Counted from the first letter of the stretch, positions 17,720 to 27,006 are shown. The stretch is 52,693 nt of DNA from Asticcacaulis biprosthecium C19 (GCF_000204015.1 NZ_GL883077.1:396831-449523); one strand, 5' to 3'. Numbers and translations: made by a program. Notes: generated by a model from the sequence alone, not told the origin.

Positions 17720-18772
17720 CTATAATCCGGCCCGGTTGGCTTTTCCGGCAATCTGCAGGTACAGGCGTTCGGCGATCAACAGGTCCGGCATGCCGGTGGA
17801 CTTGCACTGCTTGTCGGCTTCGATCAGGTCGCTCGCCAGAGGGTCAAGCAGATCGAAACTCCAGGTCTGAGCCTGGCGTAACATGTCGGCCTCGTCCTTC
17901 CAGAAGACCCCGGAGACCTTGGCAGCCTCCTTGCCGCCCATGCCCTTGCTCATATTGGTTTTCAGCAGCTTGACCTTGTTGTAGTGCCCGGACAGGGCGC
18001 GCATGGCGTCGGGACCGGTTTCGCCCTCGGCGAAGGCGCGTCGGAGCCCGGCCTGGGCGGATTTCATCCGACCGCCGAACGCGTCCTGGGCGGCCTTGAA
18101 CAACGAGGCTTCGGGCTCGACGCCAAGGAAATCCTGCAGTTCGCGCTCTTCCAGGGTTTTGTGCGAATGGGGACCGATGAACAAAATCAGGCGTTCGATT
18201 TCCTGATGGGCGATGCCGCGTTCCTTAGGCAGGCGTTGGGCAAAGATGTCCATGGCCCCGGTCGTCAGTGAGACGCCGTTGGCGGCGAAGGCTTCGCGCG
18301 CCATGCGGATGATGTCGCCGGTTTCGTCTTCGTAGCAGGCGATGCTGACCAGGGCCTTGTCGGCGTCGGCCAGTCGGCGCAGAGCCGATTCGCCGCCGAG
18401 GCTGCCGGCTTCGATGATCAGGAAGGCTTCGCGATTGTAGTCGCCGGCCGCGTGTTGCTTGACGACGGCGGCGACGGCCTTGTCGAGCGCGGCCTTCTCG
18501 GTGAAAAACTTGAGGCGAACGAGCCTGCGTCCGCCCATCATGGATAGGGATTGAAGTTCACCTTCCAGCCGCGCCGGATCGTTCTCGATGTCGGTGTCGG
18601 TTATGAGCGAGACGTTGAACGGGTCGGTGATGTCCGGGACGATGCGCTTGGCCAGGACGGTCGCGCGTTCGATGACCTGGCTGCGGTCCTTGCCATAGAT
18701 GAGCACGCCCAGCACATGGCTTGGCGGGTTCTTGAACAGGGCATCGATCTCGGGCTTCTTGACGAGTTTCAT
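17720..18772 (-). CDS. holA: DNA polymerase III subunit delta
   Basis: Clamp-loader subunit that opens the beta sliding clamp. The 350-aa protein has the delta fold: an N-terminal AAA+-like domain (VLGVLIYGKDRSQVIERA), the LSMMGGRRLVRLK segment that is conserved in HolA, and a C-terminal helical collar domain. There is no Walker A, as expected for delta. It is convergent with parB and forms the last gene of a leftward leuS-lptE-holA unit, a conserved order. Confidence 0.93.
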   Translation of the reverse strand: MKLVKKPEIDALFKNPPSHVLGVLIYGKDRSQVIERATVLAKRIVPDITDPFNVSLITDTDIENDPARLEGELQSLSMMGGRRLVRLKFFTEKAALDKAVAAVVKQHAAGDYNREAFLIIEAGSLGGESALRRLADADKALVSIACYEDETGDIIRMAREAFAANGVSLTTGAMDIFAQRLPKERGIAHQEIERLILFIGPHSHKTLEERELQDFLGVEPEASLFKAAQDAFGGRMKSAQAGLRRAFAEGETGPDAMRALSGHYNKVKLLKTNMSKGMGGKEAAKVSGVFWKDEADMLRQAQTWSFDLLDPLASDLIEADKQCKSTGMPDLLIAERLYLQIAGKANRAGL

Positions 18773-18814
18773 GTGTTTTGGGTGCCGGGTCTCGACCCTG
18801 CCCGTCGGAGGCCC

Positions 18815-19318
18815 TTACTTGGCCTTTTGATGGAAATACAGGGCGAGATCCGCCTGAATCCGGTCGGAAATGGTGGCGGCAATCCGCTCCTGAGCGTCTT
18901 GCTGCGAAACCACACCCGTGAAGGGCGACTGGCTGGTGTTGAAGGTCACGGTTTCGCTGAAGTTGCCACGGGTCAGACGCTTGTTGGTGCGCGTGTCGGT
19001 GAGTACGTAGCTGACGCGGCTGGTGATTTCCGACCGGGTCGAGGTCTCATCGACGCGATAACCGATCGAATAGTGACGCTCCGTCATGGTGACGGTCAGC
19101 TTGTAGAGCTTGGGCGACACGTCGTCAGCGCCGAAGCCATTCCTCAGGTCCTGCTCCAGGTAGTAGCCGGTGCGGGTCTGGGGGACCTCCAGGCCGATCT
19201 GCGCCATGTTGACCGTGACCCGCTCGGCGTAGAGGGCAGTGTAGCCGGCGCAGCCGGACAGGGTCACAGGCGAGATAGCCAGGACGCCGAGGCACAGCAG
19301 TTTCAGGGCAGTTCGCAT
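18815..19318 (-). CDS. lptE: LPS assembly lipoprotein LptE
   Basis: Outer-membrane lipoprotein that plugs the LptD barrel during LPS insertion. The 167-aa product has a signal peptide ending in the lipobox T-L-S-G-C and the family's YRVDE and VSQQDAQERIA segments. The open frame extends to 19414, but the ATG at 19318 begins the signal peptide and lies one base after the leuS stop; the extra part would be shadow of leuS. Position between leuS and holA is the classic one for lptE. Confidence 0.88.
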   Translation of the reverse strand: MRTALKLLCLGVLAISPVTLSGCAGYTALYAERVTVNMAQIGLEVPQTRTGYYLEQDLRNGFGADDVSPKLYKLTVTMTERHYSIGYRVDETSTRSEITSRVSYVLTDTRTNKRLTRGNFSETVTFNTSQSPFTGVVSQQDAQERIAATISDRIQADLALYFHQKAK

Positions 19319-19319
19319 C

Positions 19320-21890
19320 TTATCCCACCACGAAGTTGAGGATCCGGTTCGGCACGATGATGATCTTGCGAATGGTCGCGCCGTCAAGATGCCGTTTAAC
19401 ATCGGCATCCGCAAGCGCTGTCTCGCGGATTTCGTCTTCGCTGGCGCCGTTCTGGATCAGGATTTCACCGCGGCGCTTGCCGTTGACCTGGACGGGCATG
19501 ATATAGGCGTCGTCCTGGGCCAGGGCCGGGTCGAAATGTGGCCAGGCGGCTTCGGCGATCAGGCCGTCGCGGCCCAAGCGGGTCCAGCATTCCTCGGCCA
19601 GGTGTGGCGTGACAGGCGCGATCAGCCCGGCCAGCAAGGTCAGGGCCTCAATGCGGGCCTCGGAACCAGTCTTGGCGATGTCGGCGGTGCGGATGGTGGT
19701 GACCAGTTCGTACAGCTTGGCGATGGCGGCGTTGAAGCGGAAGCCTTCGAAACCTTCGGTGACCAGCTTGACCGCCTTATGGGCAGCCTTGCGCAGGGCG
19801 ATTGCGGCCGCTTCGTCCGTACACGGAATCGCAACGTCCGGCAGGCCGTCGAACAGATCCCAGATACGGTGGGTGAGGCGCCAGGAGCCCTCGACGCCCG
19901 AAGTTGACCATTGCACATCGCGCTCAGGCGGTGAGTCCGACAGGACGAAAAGTCGTGCCGAATCAACACCATAGGTGTCGAAGATGTCGCCGGGGGCTAC
20001 TGTGTTCTTTTTCGATTTCGACATCTTCTCGATGTCGCCGATGGTCAGGGCAGCACCGGTCGAGACGCGTGTGGCGACCCGCTTGCCATCGATCGTTTCG
20101 ACCTGAACGTCGGCCGGTTCGACCCAGTTGGGCTTTCCGATATCATCGACCCCGTCAGCATAGGTCTCATGGGTCAGCATGCCTTGGGTGAACAGGCCAG
20201 CAAAGGGCTCCTTGACGTCGAGATAGCCGCAGTGGTTCAGCGCCCGGGTGATGAAGCGGGCATACAGCAGGTGCAGGACAGCGTGCTCGATGCCGCCGAT
20301 ATATTGGTCGACCGGCAGCCAGTGATCGGCGGCCGCCTTGTTGATGGGCTGGGGGTGCTTCGGGTCGGTGAAGCGGGCGAAGTACCACGATGAATCGACG
20401 AAGGTATCCAGCGTGTCGGTTTCGCGCCGCGCCTTGGCGCCGCAGGACGGACAGTTGACATGCTTCCAGGTCGGGTGGCGCTCCAGCGGATTGCCGGGGA
20501 TGTCGAAGGTGACATCCTCTGGCAGGACAACGGGCAATTGATCGTCCGGCACCGGCACGACGCCGCAGGCTTCGCAGTGGATGACGGGAATGGGGCAGCC
20601 CCAATAGCGCTGACGCGACACGCCCCAGTCGCGCAGGCGGAAGACCGTGGCGCCGGTGCCCAAGCCCAGGGCCTCGATGCGTTCGATGGCGGCGTCCTTG
20701 GCGGCTTCGATTTCCAGACCGTCCAGGAAGTCGGAGTGGAAGATGGTGCCCGGGCCGGTATAGGCTTCGTTGCCGACATACCACGTCGTGGGGTCTGCGC
20801 CGTTGGGCAGGACGACCTCGGTGACCGGCAGATTGTACTTGCGGGCGAAGTCGAGGTCGCGCTGGTCGTGGGCCGGGCAGCCGAAGATGGCGCCGGTGCC
20901 GTAGTCCATCAGCACGAAGTTGGCGACCCAGACGGGCAGGGTGGTGCCCGGCTTGAACGGATGGTCGACCTTGATGCCGGTGTCGAAGCCCAGCTTCTCG
21001 GCGGTGTCGATGTCGGCCTGAGAAACGCCGCCCTTTTGAATCGACTTGATAAAGTCCGCCAGTTTCGGGTTCTGCGATGCCAGGCCCTGGGCCAGCGGAT
21101 GGTCGGCGGCAATGGCGATAAAGGCCGCGCCGAACAAGGTGTCCGGGCGGGTGGTGTAGATCTCAACGCTTTCATCACTTTTATGGATCGGGAAGCGCAT
21201 CTGCAGGCCGCGCGACTTGCCGATCCAGTTGGCCTGCATGGTGCGGACCTTATCCGGCCAGCGGTCCAGGGTCGACAGGCCTTCCAGCAGGTCGTCTGCA
21301 AAGCGCGTGATGCGCATGAACCATTGGGTCAGTTTTTTCTTTTCGACCAGAGCGCCGGAACGCCAGCCACGGCCTTCGATGACCTGTTCGTTGGCCAGGA
21401 CGGTCATGTCCACCGGATCCCAGTTGACCTGGCTTTCGCGGCGATAGACGAGGTCGTTCTTCAGCAGGTCGATGAACCAGCGCTGTTGCTGACCGTAATA
21501 TTCCGGGGCGCAGGTGGCGAATTCGCGCGTCCAGTCGATCGACAGGCCCAGGCGCTTCAGCTCGCTGCGCATATTGGCAATGTTGTCGTAGGTCCAGCCC
21601 TTGGGGTGGACATTGCGCTCCATGGCGGCGTTTTCGGCCGGCATGCCGAAGGCGTCCCAGCCCATGGGATGCAGGACGTCGAAACCGCGCGCACGTTTGA
21701 ACCGCGCCACCAGGTCGCCCATGGCATAGTTGCGGACGTGGCCCATATGGATGCGCCCGGACGGGTAGGGGAACATCTCCAGCACATAGTATTTCGGCTT
21801 GGACGGGTCGTCGCGCGTCAGAAAGGTCTGCGCGTCGTCCCAGCGCTGGCGCTGTTTGGGTTCGGTCTCTTTGGGATTGTAACGGGCCAT
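19320..21890 (-). CDS. leuS: Leucyl-tRNA synthetase
   Basis: Class I synthetase charging tRNA-Leu. The 856-aa protein has the HIGH motif as HMGH in [19 protein letters not shown] (about residues 42-60), a CP1 editing domain (with the usual T-rich [15 protein letters not shown] region), zinc-type cysteine pairs (CEACGV and CPSCGA) and KMSKSKKN for ATP binding. Length is normal. It is the first gene of leuS-lptE-holA. Long open frames on the opposite strand here are shadows. Confidence 0.97.
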   Translation of the reverse strand: MARYNPKETEPKQRQRWDDAQTFLTRDDPSKPKYYVLEMFPYPSGRIHMGHVRNYAMGDLVARFKRARGFDVLHPMGWDAFGMPAENAAMERNVHPKGWTYDNIANMRSELKRLGLSIDWTREFATCAPEYYGQQQRWFIDLLKNDLVYRRESQVNWDPVDMTVLANEQVIEGRGWRSGALVEKKKLTQWFMRITRFADDLLEGLSTLDRWPDKVRTMQANWIGKSRGLQMRFPIHKSDESVEIYTTRPDTLFGAAFIAIAADHPLAQGLASQNPKLADFIKSIQKGGVSQADIDTAEKLGFDTGIKVDHPFKPGTTLPVWVANFVLMDYGTGAIFGCPAHDQRDLDFARKYNLPVTEVVLPNGADPTTWYVGNEAYTGPGTIFHSDFLDGLEIEAAKDAAIERIEALGLGTGATVFRLRDWGVSRQRYWGCPIPVIHCEACGVVPVPDDQLPVVLPEDVTFDIPGNPLERHPTWKHVNCPSCGAKARRETDTLDTFVDSSWYFARFTDPKHPQPINKAAADHWLPVDQYIGGIEHAVLHLLYARFITRALNHCGYLDVKEPFAGLFTQGMLTHETYADGVDDIGKPNWVEPADVQVETIDGKRVATRVSTGAALTIGDIEKMSKSKKNTVAPGDIFDTYGVDSARLFVLSDSPPERDVQWSTSGVEGSWRLTHRIWDLFDGLPDVAIPCTDEAAAIALRKAAHKAVKLVTEGFEGFRFNAAIAKLYELVTTIRTADIAKTGSEARIEALTLLAGLIAPVTPHLAEECWTRLGRDGLIAEAAWPHFDPALAQDDAYIMPVQVNGKRRGEILIQNGASEDEIRETALADADVKRHLDGATIRKIIIVPNRILNFVVG

Positions 21891-21955
21891 GATGCGGTAT
21901 GGTAAAAAACAGGGAAGTGCCGCGCTTATAAGGTGACGCGGCGGTATTTGGAAAC

Positions 21956-21984
21956 AAAAAAGCCGCCGGGTTTCCCGCGGCGGC
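21956..21984 (-). terminator. Intrinsic terminator of the DUF3576 gene
   Basis: Read leftward: GCCGCCGCGGG, AAA, CCCGGCGGC, then TTTTTT. A 9-bp GC-rich stem with a two-base bulge, 25 bp after the DUF3576 stop and before leuS. Confidence 0.85.
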
Positions 21985-22009
21985 TCTTTCGGAGTCCGAG
22001 GACTGAAGC

Positions 22010-22516
22010 TTAGTTCTTGACGTCGGAGAGACGAAGCTCACGCGCGCGGGTCAGGATGGCGTTTTCAATGTCGAGCTGGGTCTGTTGCGAGACGTCGGCG
22101 TCGATCCACTGACCGCCCTGCTGAACCTGCTTGTAGACCGACACGTTCAGAGCGTCGGCGCGCAGACGCGAGTCGAGGATGTAGATGGTGGTCTTGAAGC
22201 GCTCATCCGGCTTTTGCGGATTGGCGTACCAATCCGAAATGATGACGCCGCCCCAGGGGTCGGCCGAGTTTAACGGCATGAACGAGATGGTGTCCAGCGA
22301 GGCGCGCCACAGATAGGCGTTCACGCCGATGCCGGCCTGTTCGTTGTAGGCCGCCGCTTTTGCATCCTTGTCGCTGCCGCCGAAGATGCCAAGAATCTTG
22401 CCGTCGCTTTGCTGGCTGGAATAGCTCGCGTCCTTCTTGCCCATACCGGCGCAGGCGCTCAGGGAAAGGGCCAGGCCCAGGGCTGCGAAAGCCGCCACGT
22501 ACCGCTTAGTCGTCAT
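22010..22516 (-). CDS. DUF3576 domain-containing lipoprotein
   Basis: Conserved alphaproteobacterial lipoprotein of unknown function. The 168-aa product has a signal peptide ending L-S-A-C, a short polar linker and the DUF3576 domain with [21 protein letters not shown] and the [12 protein letters not shown] motif. The ATG at 22516 is chosen over the longer frame from 22573 because it starts the signal peptide. It sits upstream of leuS but is separated from it by a terminator. Confidence 0.85.
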   Translation of the reverse strand: MTTKRYVAAFAALGLALSLSACAGMGKKDASYSSQQSDGKILGIFGGSDKDAKAAAYNEQAGIGVNAYLWRASLDTISFMPLNSADPWGGVIISDWYANPQKPDERFKTTIYILDSRLRADALNVSVYKQVQQGGQWIDADVSQQTQLDIENAILTRARELRLSDVKN

Positions 22517-22913
22517 TGAGTTGTTCACTCCGCAAATGGTCGAACCCGCGGTCGGCTTGAAAAACACCCCCAAGGCCGGGATTCCTAAGTTTGTTCTTTA
22601 CCACCGTATGGTCTCGCGCTTCTATAGCACGCCGCCCGTAGGGTATGACAAGAGGTCGCTCTCTAAGTTTATCAACAGAACGGCAAATTCAAGGCCTGTC
22701 TCGGTGTCGTACCTGAAATATAAGGGGGCAATAGGGCCTTGGTGCGATTTAAGCAGGTAACTGTGTTATATCGGGACAGGAAGCGTTGCCGATTCAACAC
22801 ATCAATTACGCGAATGTAATGTGAAGCGGTTTTGCCGACGATTCAAAATTGACCCCGGCGACAATTCGCCTTAATCCCAAATTGACATATCTATGCCAAA
22901 TTGGATGTGTAGA

Positions 22914-22926
22914 ACGCAATTTGCGT
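22914..22926. promoter_or_regulatory. Palindrome upstream of ntrZ
   Basis: ACGCAATTTGCGT is a perfect 13-bp palindrome centred 74 bp upstream of the ntrZ ATG. It could be an operator, but no regulator is identified. Confidence 0.35.
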
Positions 22927-22937
22927 CCGGGGCTGGA

Positions 22938-22958
22938 CGGAAAAGATTCACTTTTCCG
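22938..22958. promoter_or_regulatory. Hairpin in the ntrZ leader
   Basis: CGGAAAAG-ATTCA-CTTTTCCG, a perfect 8-bp stem 35 bp before the ntrZ start. It may be part of the mRNA leader; it has no following T-run, so it is not a terminator. Confidence 0.4.
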
Positions 22959-22993
22959 CTGGATTTGGACCAGGGGCTTAAAGAGCTGAGTTG

Positions 22994-23410
22994 ATGAAAC
23001 CCGTTGTAACCATGGCTGTGTCCGTGATCGTGCTGGCAATCGCTGGTGCCTCGCCGTTCGCCCATGCCGCGGGCCAATCCAAGGCCAATACGACGTTTCC
23101 GGCCTTGGCTCAGACCAAAGGCAACCTGATCGATCGGCCCGGCAACACGTTTCCGCAGACTCAGTCGAAGATTTATCAGTTCGACCTGAAGGGCAAGTGG
23201 GGCGTCAAGTTCGATATCAATCAGCCAGAAACCGCACCGTCGGGCCTTAATGACGTCGATGCTGGCGCCTTCTACAAGCTGAGCCCGTCGCTGCGCGTCG
23301 GTGGCACCGTCGGTTTCGGTGAAAAGTCCGATCCGTTGAAGCCTGAACCCAAGACGGTCAAGGACAAGCAACAGCCGCGCGTCCGACTCGAGACAACTTT
23401 TAAGTTTTAA
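22994..23410 (+). CDS. ntrZ: NtrZ family periplasmic regulatory protein
   Basis: Small periplasmic protein related to Caulobacter NtrZ, which restrains the sensor kinase NtrY. The 138-aa product has a signal peptide (about residues 1-25, ending AHA), then the conserved stretch NTFPQTQSKIYQFDLKGKWGVKFD and the C-terminal QPRVRLETTFKF, an ending typical of the family. A TTG directly before the ATG is ignored. NtrY itself is not in the window. The family assignment is from remembered similarity and is moderately strong. Confidence 0.75.
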   Translation: MKPVVTMAVSVIVLAIAGASPFAHAAGQSKANTTFPALAQTKGNLIDRPGNTFPQTQSKIYQFDLKGKWGVKFDINQPETAPSGLNDVDAGAFYKLSPSLRVGGTVGFGEKSDPLKPEPKTVKDKQQPRVRLETTFKF

Positions 23411-23411
23411 G

Positions 23412-24059
23412 CTAATCCGCGATATGAAATGCGTCGACAGCGCCGATACCGGCCAGTCCGCAGTCGCGCAACTCCCCGATCGTATCACACGTGATCCCAC
23501 CCAGTCCGTAGACCGGCAATCCGGTCGCGGCAGTATAGTCGTGCACGCCCTTGGCGCCCAAAGCCGCGACGTTTTGCGCCGAGGTGCTGCGGCTGGCGAA
23601 GACGGGTGAGACAAATACGGCCTGAAGCGGTGCATCGTCCGCCAGATGCATCAGGGTGTCGAGATCGTGACAGGCGATGCTGAGTTTCAGCTCCGGGTGG
23701 TCACGGTGCAGGTGTGCGACGCGCGGCAGGCTCTTCTGGGCCAGGTGAACGCCGTCGGCGCCGACCTCGATCGCGAGGGCGTCATCTTCACCAATCAGGA
23801 GGACGAGGCCGTGATCGTCGGCGATTCTTCTCAGCAAACGGGCGCGTTGCAGGGCATGGGAGTCACCGAAATGACGGTAGATAATGCCCGTGCCGGCGGG
23901 CATCAGGGCGGCGATATCTTCCGGATGCGGGGTGCGCGCCGGATCGGTAACAAAAAAAAGCGGTGGCAGGCGGCGATCGGAGGGTAGGAAAGCCCGGGCC
24001 TCCTGAGTTATGTCAGTGGCCTTGTCGAATAGATATTGAAAGCGAGTCCGGTATGTCAT
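23412..24059 (-). CDS. thiE: Thiamine phosphate synthase-like protein
   Basis: Member of the ThiE/TenI TIM-barrel family, which couples HMP-PP and THZ-P to give thiamine phosphate. The 215-aa protein has LFFVTDPART near residue 35, GADGVHLAQKSLP, VFVSPVFASRSTS and the phosphate-binding GLGGI near the C-terminus. There is an N-terminal extension of about 30 residues before the barrel. Some TenI-type members lack synthase activity, so a non-catalytic role is possible. Its ATG overlaps the divergent yggS start by 7 bp. It converges with ntrZ, the stops being 2 bp apart. Confidence 0.75.
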   Translation of the reverse strand: MTYRTRFQYLFDKATDITQEARAFLPSDRRLPPLFFVTDPARTPHPEDIAALMPAGTGIIYRHFGDSHALQRARLLRRIADDHGLVLLIGEDDALAIEVGADGVHLAQKSLPRVAHLHRDHPELKLSIACHDLDTLMHLADDAPLQAVFVSPVFASRSTSAQNVAALGAKGVHDYTAATGLPVYGLGGITCDTIGELRDCGLAGIGAVDAFHIAD

Positions 24060-24733
24060 CGATGGAAACCCTGAACGACTCGTCTGCCGCTTATCTTAAG
24101 CTCATGGACCAGATGCACAAGGCCCTGGCTGTGGCCGGCCGGCCGGCCGGATCGGCCTTTTTGACGGCGGTCTCCAAGACCCAGCCCTGGGAGGTCATCG
24201 CGCCGGTGCTGAAGGCCGGGCATCGCCGTTTCGGTGAGAACCGCGTCCAGGAAGCCCGGGACCGGTGGTCGCCCGTCCGGGGTGACTGGCCGGGTTTGGA
24301 ACTGCGGCTTATCGGACCGTTGCAGAGCAACAAGGCCGCTGAGGCGGTGGCGTTTTTCGATGTGATTGAGACAGTCGACCGCAGCAAGATCGCCCGGGCT
24401 TTGGCCGATGAGATCCAGAAGCAGGGCCGCCGGCCGGTCACCTATGTCCAGGTCAATATCGGCGAAGAAGACCAGAAGGCGGGAGTCCTTCCCGCCGAGG
24501 CTGACGCGTTTATCCGCGCTTGTCGCGACGACTGCGGCCTGGAGGTGGGGGGATTGATGTGCATTCCGCCGGTCGAAGGTCCGCGCGGGCCGTATTTTGG
24601 GCTATTGCGCAAGATTGCCGAGCGCAATGGCGTGGCGCATCTCAGTATGGGGATGAGCGACGATTTCGAAACGGCTCTGGCGTTTGGGGCGAATGAAATC
24701 CGGGTTGGTTCGGCCATTTTTGGTGCGCGTTGA
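24053..24733 (+). CDS. YggS family pyridoxal phosphate-binding protein
   Basis: PLP homeostasis protein with an alanine racemase-like TIM barrel but no known catalytic reaction. The 226-aa product shows the PLP lysine in AVSKTQPW, the FGENRVQEARDRW motif, LRLIGPLQSNKA, and the phosphate-binding LSMGMSDDFE with RVGSAIFG at the end. The ATG at 24053 is used; an ATG at 24062 is equally possible. Upstream extension to 23963 would lie inside thiE and is rejected. Confidence 0.9.
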   Translation: MSSMETLNDSSAAYLKLMDQMHKALAVAGRPAGSAFLTAVSKTQPWEVIAPVLKAGHRRFGENRVQEARDRWSPVRGDWPGLELRLIGPLQSNKAAEAVAFFDVIETVDRSKIARALADEIQKQGRRPVTYVQVNIGEEDQKAGVLPAEADAFIRACRDDCGLEVGGLMCIPPVEGPRGPYFGLLRKIAERNGVAHLSMGMSDDFETALAFGANEIRVGSAIFGAR

Positions 24734-24819
24734 GATAAAGGAAGTGGGTCCACAGATTACACAGAGACTTAATCGGGGAAAACCGTAGAGCCACTAGATG
24801 GATCCCGCTTCGCGCGGGG

Positions 24820-25212
24820 TCAGTTCGGAAACAGCTCGATATGGGTTTCGCCCGTGCGGCCGTAATAGACAGCGCGGCGGCCAGCCAAAGAGACGAGATA
24901 GGCGACGCAGCCGGCCTTAAGGATGCGAAGGCAAAATTCCTTGTATTTGATGGCGCCGGACTGGCTGGCACGAACCGCGGCTTCGATGCTGGCAGCGTCA
25001 AACGCGGCCGCGGCCTGTTCGGCCATTGCCAGAGTTGGGATCACCTCCGATTGCCCGTTGGCGAGATAGTAGGTCTTTTCCGCCCGCTGGAGGTCGGCGT
25101 GATAACGTTCGACTCCCACCGCTGCCAGCCTTGCCAGCACTGCCGGAAAACTCAGGCGCTCTTCATCGGAGCCAAGGGTGCAGCGTTCAGCGGCTTCGCG
25201 GAAAGGTGTCAT
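24820..25212 (-). CDS. DUF1398 family protein
   Basis: 130-aa protein of the DUF1398 family, related to the E. coli phage-borne YbcV; function unknown. Recognisable parts are FPAVLARLAAVGVERYHADL (about residues 22-41), TYYLANG and the C-terminal KYKEFCLRILKAGCVAYLV. It is a soluble protein without signal. It begins 4 bp after the stop of the MarR gene, so the two form an operon, and the operator palindrome ahead of marR probably controls both. Confidence 0.82.
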   Translation of the reverse strand: MTPFREAAERCTLGSDEERLSFPAVLARLAAVGVERYHADLQRAEKTYYLANGQSEVIPTLAMAEQAAAAFDAASIEAAVRASQSGAIKYKEFCLRILKAGCVAYLVSLAGRRAVYYGRTGETHIELFPN

Positions 25213-25216
25213 GGAG

Positions 25217-25678
25217 TCACTCCGTCGGGATGGTCTTGAGGTGATGATGGCGCACCAGGTCGCGCATGAGTCGGCCCAGGATGTCGCGGTCTTCCGCGCG
25301 CATATGACCGAAGAACTCGATCTCGTTCAGGTCAGCCAGGGCCGCCAGACCGGGGACCAGATCGCGGCCCTTTTGATGAATCTCGAGGGTTTGGCGGCGC
25401 CGGTCGTCGATACGGAAGGCGCGGCCAATCATGCCCTTGGCGATCAGCCGATCCGCCAGTTTCGTGACCGCGCCCCGCGTCAATCCCAGGTGATCTGCCA
25501 GAGCGGATGGCGACATCGGTCCGTTTTCCAGCAGTTCGCGCAACACCACCCATTCAGCGACCGTGACGTCCATAGCCTCAACCTTCTGGGCAAACCCTTG
25601 CGAGACATGGTTGGAGACAAAGCGCAGCCAGTAACCGAGATGGGCCGTCAGAGGACTGATTTGAGAAGGATCGGACAT
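25217..25678 (-). CDS. MarR family transcriptional regulator
   Basis: Winged helix-turn-helix repressor of the MarR family. The 153-aa protein has the family's recognition region MSPSALADHLGLTRGAVTKLADRLIAKGMIGR (about residues 55-86) and the wing with DDRRRQTLEI. Ligand unknown. A perfect inverted repeat lies 15 bp upstream of its start, and DUF1398 follows directly. The context suggests an autoregulated two-gene operon. Confidence 0.9.
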   Translation of the reverse strand: MSDPSQISPLTAHLGYWLRFVSNHVSQGFAQKVEAMDVTVAEWVVLRELLENGPMSPSALADHLGLTRGAVTKLADRLIAKGMIGRAFRIDDRRRQTLEIHQKGRDLVPGLAALADLNEIEFFGHMRAEDRDILGRLMRDLVRHHHLKTIPTE

Positions 25679-25692
25679 AGTTTACCTATTTA

Positions 25693-25730
25693 TTGACTAG
25701 GAAACTAAATCGAGATAATATCCTAGTCAA
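25693..25730. promoter_or_regulatory. Inverted repeat, candidate MarR operator
   Basis: TTGACTAGGA (25693-25702) and TCCTAGTCAA (25721-25730) are perfect 10-bp inverted arms with an 18-bp spacer. Read leftward, the distal arm starts with TTGACT, a good -35 hexamer, and 17 bp later comes TAGTTT as a weak -10, so a bound repressor would cover the promoter. Confidence 0.7.
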
Positions 25731-25744
25731 CTACTTGTCACGAG

Positions 25745-26269
25745 CTAGCGAATCTCGACCTCATCCCCGGGCTGGGCCTCACGCAGGAACTCCAGCATGT
25801 CGCTGATCGCCACGGCCACACAGCCTTCGGTACCGGAATAGTCCGGACGCGCCAGGTGGAAAAAGATTGCCGAACCCATCCCGGGAACCGGCGGGTCATC
25901 ATTATGACCCAAAACCACGATCACATCGTAGACATGATCGTCCCGCCACAGCTTTTCGTGGCTGGGGACGTACGGGAGTTTGACATGGGTGTTATAGTCG
26001 GGCGCCGCCGGATCATCGCTCCAGCCGTCATCGGGCGACAGCGGCACCAGCTTGAGCGCCGTCTGCGGCGGCGCGACCCGGTCGGGCCTGTAAAAGACGT
26101 AGCGGATGGGCCAGCGACCTGCCGGCGACCTGCCGTCGCCCTCTCTTTTGTCCGTGGCGGCGATCACGCCCCCTTTCCCCAGCGCACAAGGCACACTATG
26201 TACATCAAGGGAAAGTGAAGGGATTCCACCCTCCGTGTCAGCCGCAACAGCGGTAAAAACCTTGACCAT
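25745..26269 (-). CDS. L,D-transpeptidase family protein (YkuD fold)
   Basis: Likely peptidoglycan-modifying enzyme with the L,D-transpeptidase catalytic domain. The 174-aa protein has KREGDGRSPAGRWPI early on, and the catalytic region FFHLARPDYSGTEGCVAV, with the conserved His and the nucleophilic Cys in TEGC. No clear signal peptide is visible at the chosen ATG, which is odd for a periplasmic enzyme; export might use an unusual route or the substrate may differ. It is divergent from cenR with only 47 bp between. Confidence 0.85.
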   Translation of the reverse strand: MVKVFTAVAADTEGGIPSLSLDVHSVPCALGKGGVIAATDKREGDGRSPAGRWPIRYVFYRPDRVAPPQTALKLVPLSPDDGWSDDPAAPDYNTHVKLPYVPSHEKLWRDDHVYDVIVVLGHNDDPPVPGMGSAIFFHLARPDYSGTEGCVAVAISDMLEFLREAQPGDEVEIR

Positions 26270-26316
26270 AGGGTGAACTTCCCCTCAACTGAAAAGAAAA
26301 CACAAGATACAGGATC

Positions 26317-27003
26317 ATGGTGCAACAAAAAACCCTCCTAATAGTCGATGACGACGACGAGCTGCGCGAAGCCCTGGCCGAGCAGCTGGAACTCCATGAA
26401 GAATTCAAGGTCACCCAAGCTGCCAATGGCGCCGAAGGCGTCCGTCTGGCCAAAACCATCAATGCCGATCTGATCCTGCTCGATGTCGATCTGCCCGATA
26501 TGGACGGACGCGAAGCTTGTCGCATCCTGCGCAAGGGTGGACTGACCACACCGGTGATCATGCTGACCGGTCAAACCTCGGATTCCGATACCATCCTCGG
26601 TCTCGACGCCGGCGCTAATGACTACGTCACCAAGCCGTTCCGCTTTGCCGTCCTGCTGGCGCGGATTCGCGCCCAGGTGCGCAGCCACGAAACCTCGGAA
26701 GACGCCACCTTCCGCATCGGGCCGTATGAGTTCAAGCCGGCACTGAAGGTCCTCGTCGACCAGACGCAGAAAAAGACGCGCCTGACCGAGAAGGAAACCA
26801 ACATCCTGAAGTATCTCTATCGCGCCGGTGGCAAGCCGATCTCACGCGAAGAGCTGCTGACAGAGGTTTGGGGCTACAATGCCGGGGTGACGACGCACAC
26901 GCTCGAAACCCACGTCTATCGCCTGCGTCAGAAGATCGAGCCCGATCCTGCCAATGCGCGGCTGCTGATGACCGATGCCGGCGGGTATCGCCTCCAGTTT
27001 TAA
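26317..27003 (+). CDS. cenR: OmpR-family response regulator, CenR-like
   Basis: Two-component response regulator with an N-terminal receiver domain (acidic pocket VDDDDE, phospho-acceptor Asp in ILLDVDLPDMDG at about residue 54, conserved Lys in YVTKPF) and a C-terminal winged-helix DNA-binding domain (ETNILKYLYRAGGKPISREELL to TLETHVYRLRQKIE). The sequence strongly resembles Caulobacter CenR, an essential regulator of cell envelope. No kinase gene (CenK) is adjacent. The 228-aa length is normal and a strong terminator follows. Confidence 0.82.
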   Translation: MVQQKTLLIVDDDDELREALAEQLELHEEFKVTQAANGAEGVRLAKTINADLILLDVDLPDMDGREACRILRKGGLTTPVIMLTGQTSDSDTILGLDAGANDYVTKPFRFAVLLARIRAQVRSHETSEDATFRIGPYEFKPALKVLVDQTQKKTRLTEKETNILKYLYRAGGKPISREELLTEVWGYNAGVTTHTLETHVYRLRQKIEPDPANARLLMTDAGGYRLQF

Positions 27004-27006
27004 TCA

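Larger units (their letters stand above)
22517..22993. other. Intergenic region between DUF3576 gene and ntrZ
   Basis: 477 bp without a recognisable gene, holding divergent promoters for the two flanking genes. Candidate elements are TTGACA at about 22883-22888, a 13-bp palindrome ACGCAATTTGCGT (22914-22926) and a hairpin CGGAAAAG/CTTTTCCG (22938-22958). An overlapping minus-strand frame (22871-23635) is antisense to ntrZ and judged spurious. Confidence 0.5.

Noticed and set aside
20460-21905. 481-codon frame antisense to leuS, plus many other long antisense frames
   Set aside because: Complete leuS is on the other strand; these are shadows caused by GC-rich codon use.
22871-23635. 254-codon leftward frame over ntrZ and the thiE end
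   Set aside because: Low-complexity and antisense to a recognised signal-peptide protein.
24737-24819. Repeat-like sequence (TCCACAGATTACACAG) after yggS
   Set aside because: It resembles common dispersed repeats but is too short and has no clear inverted partner here.
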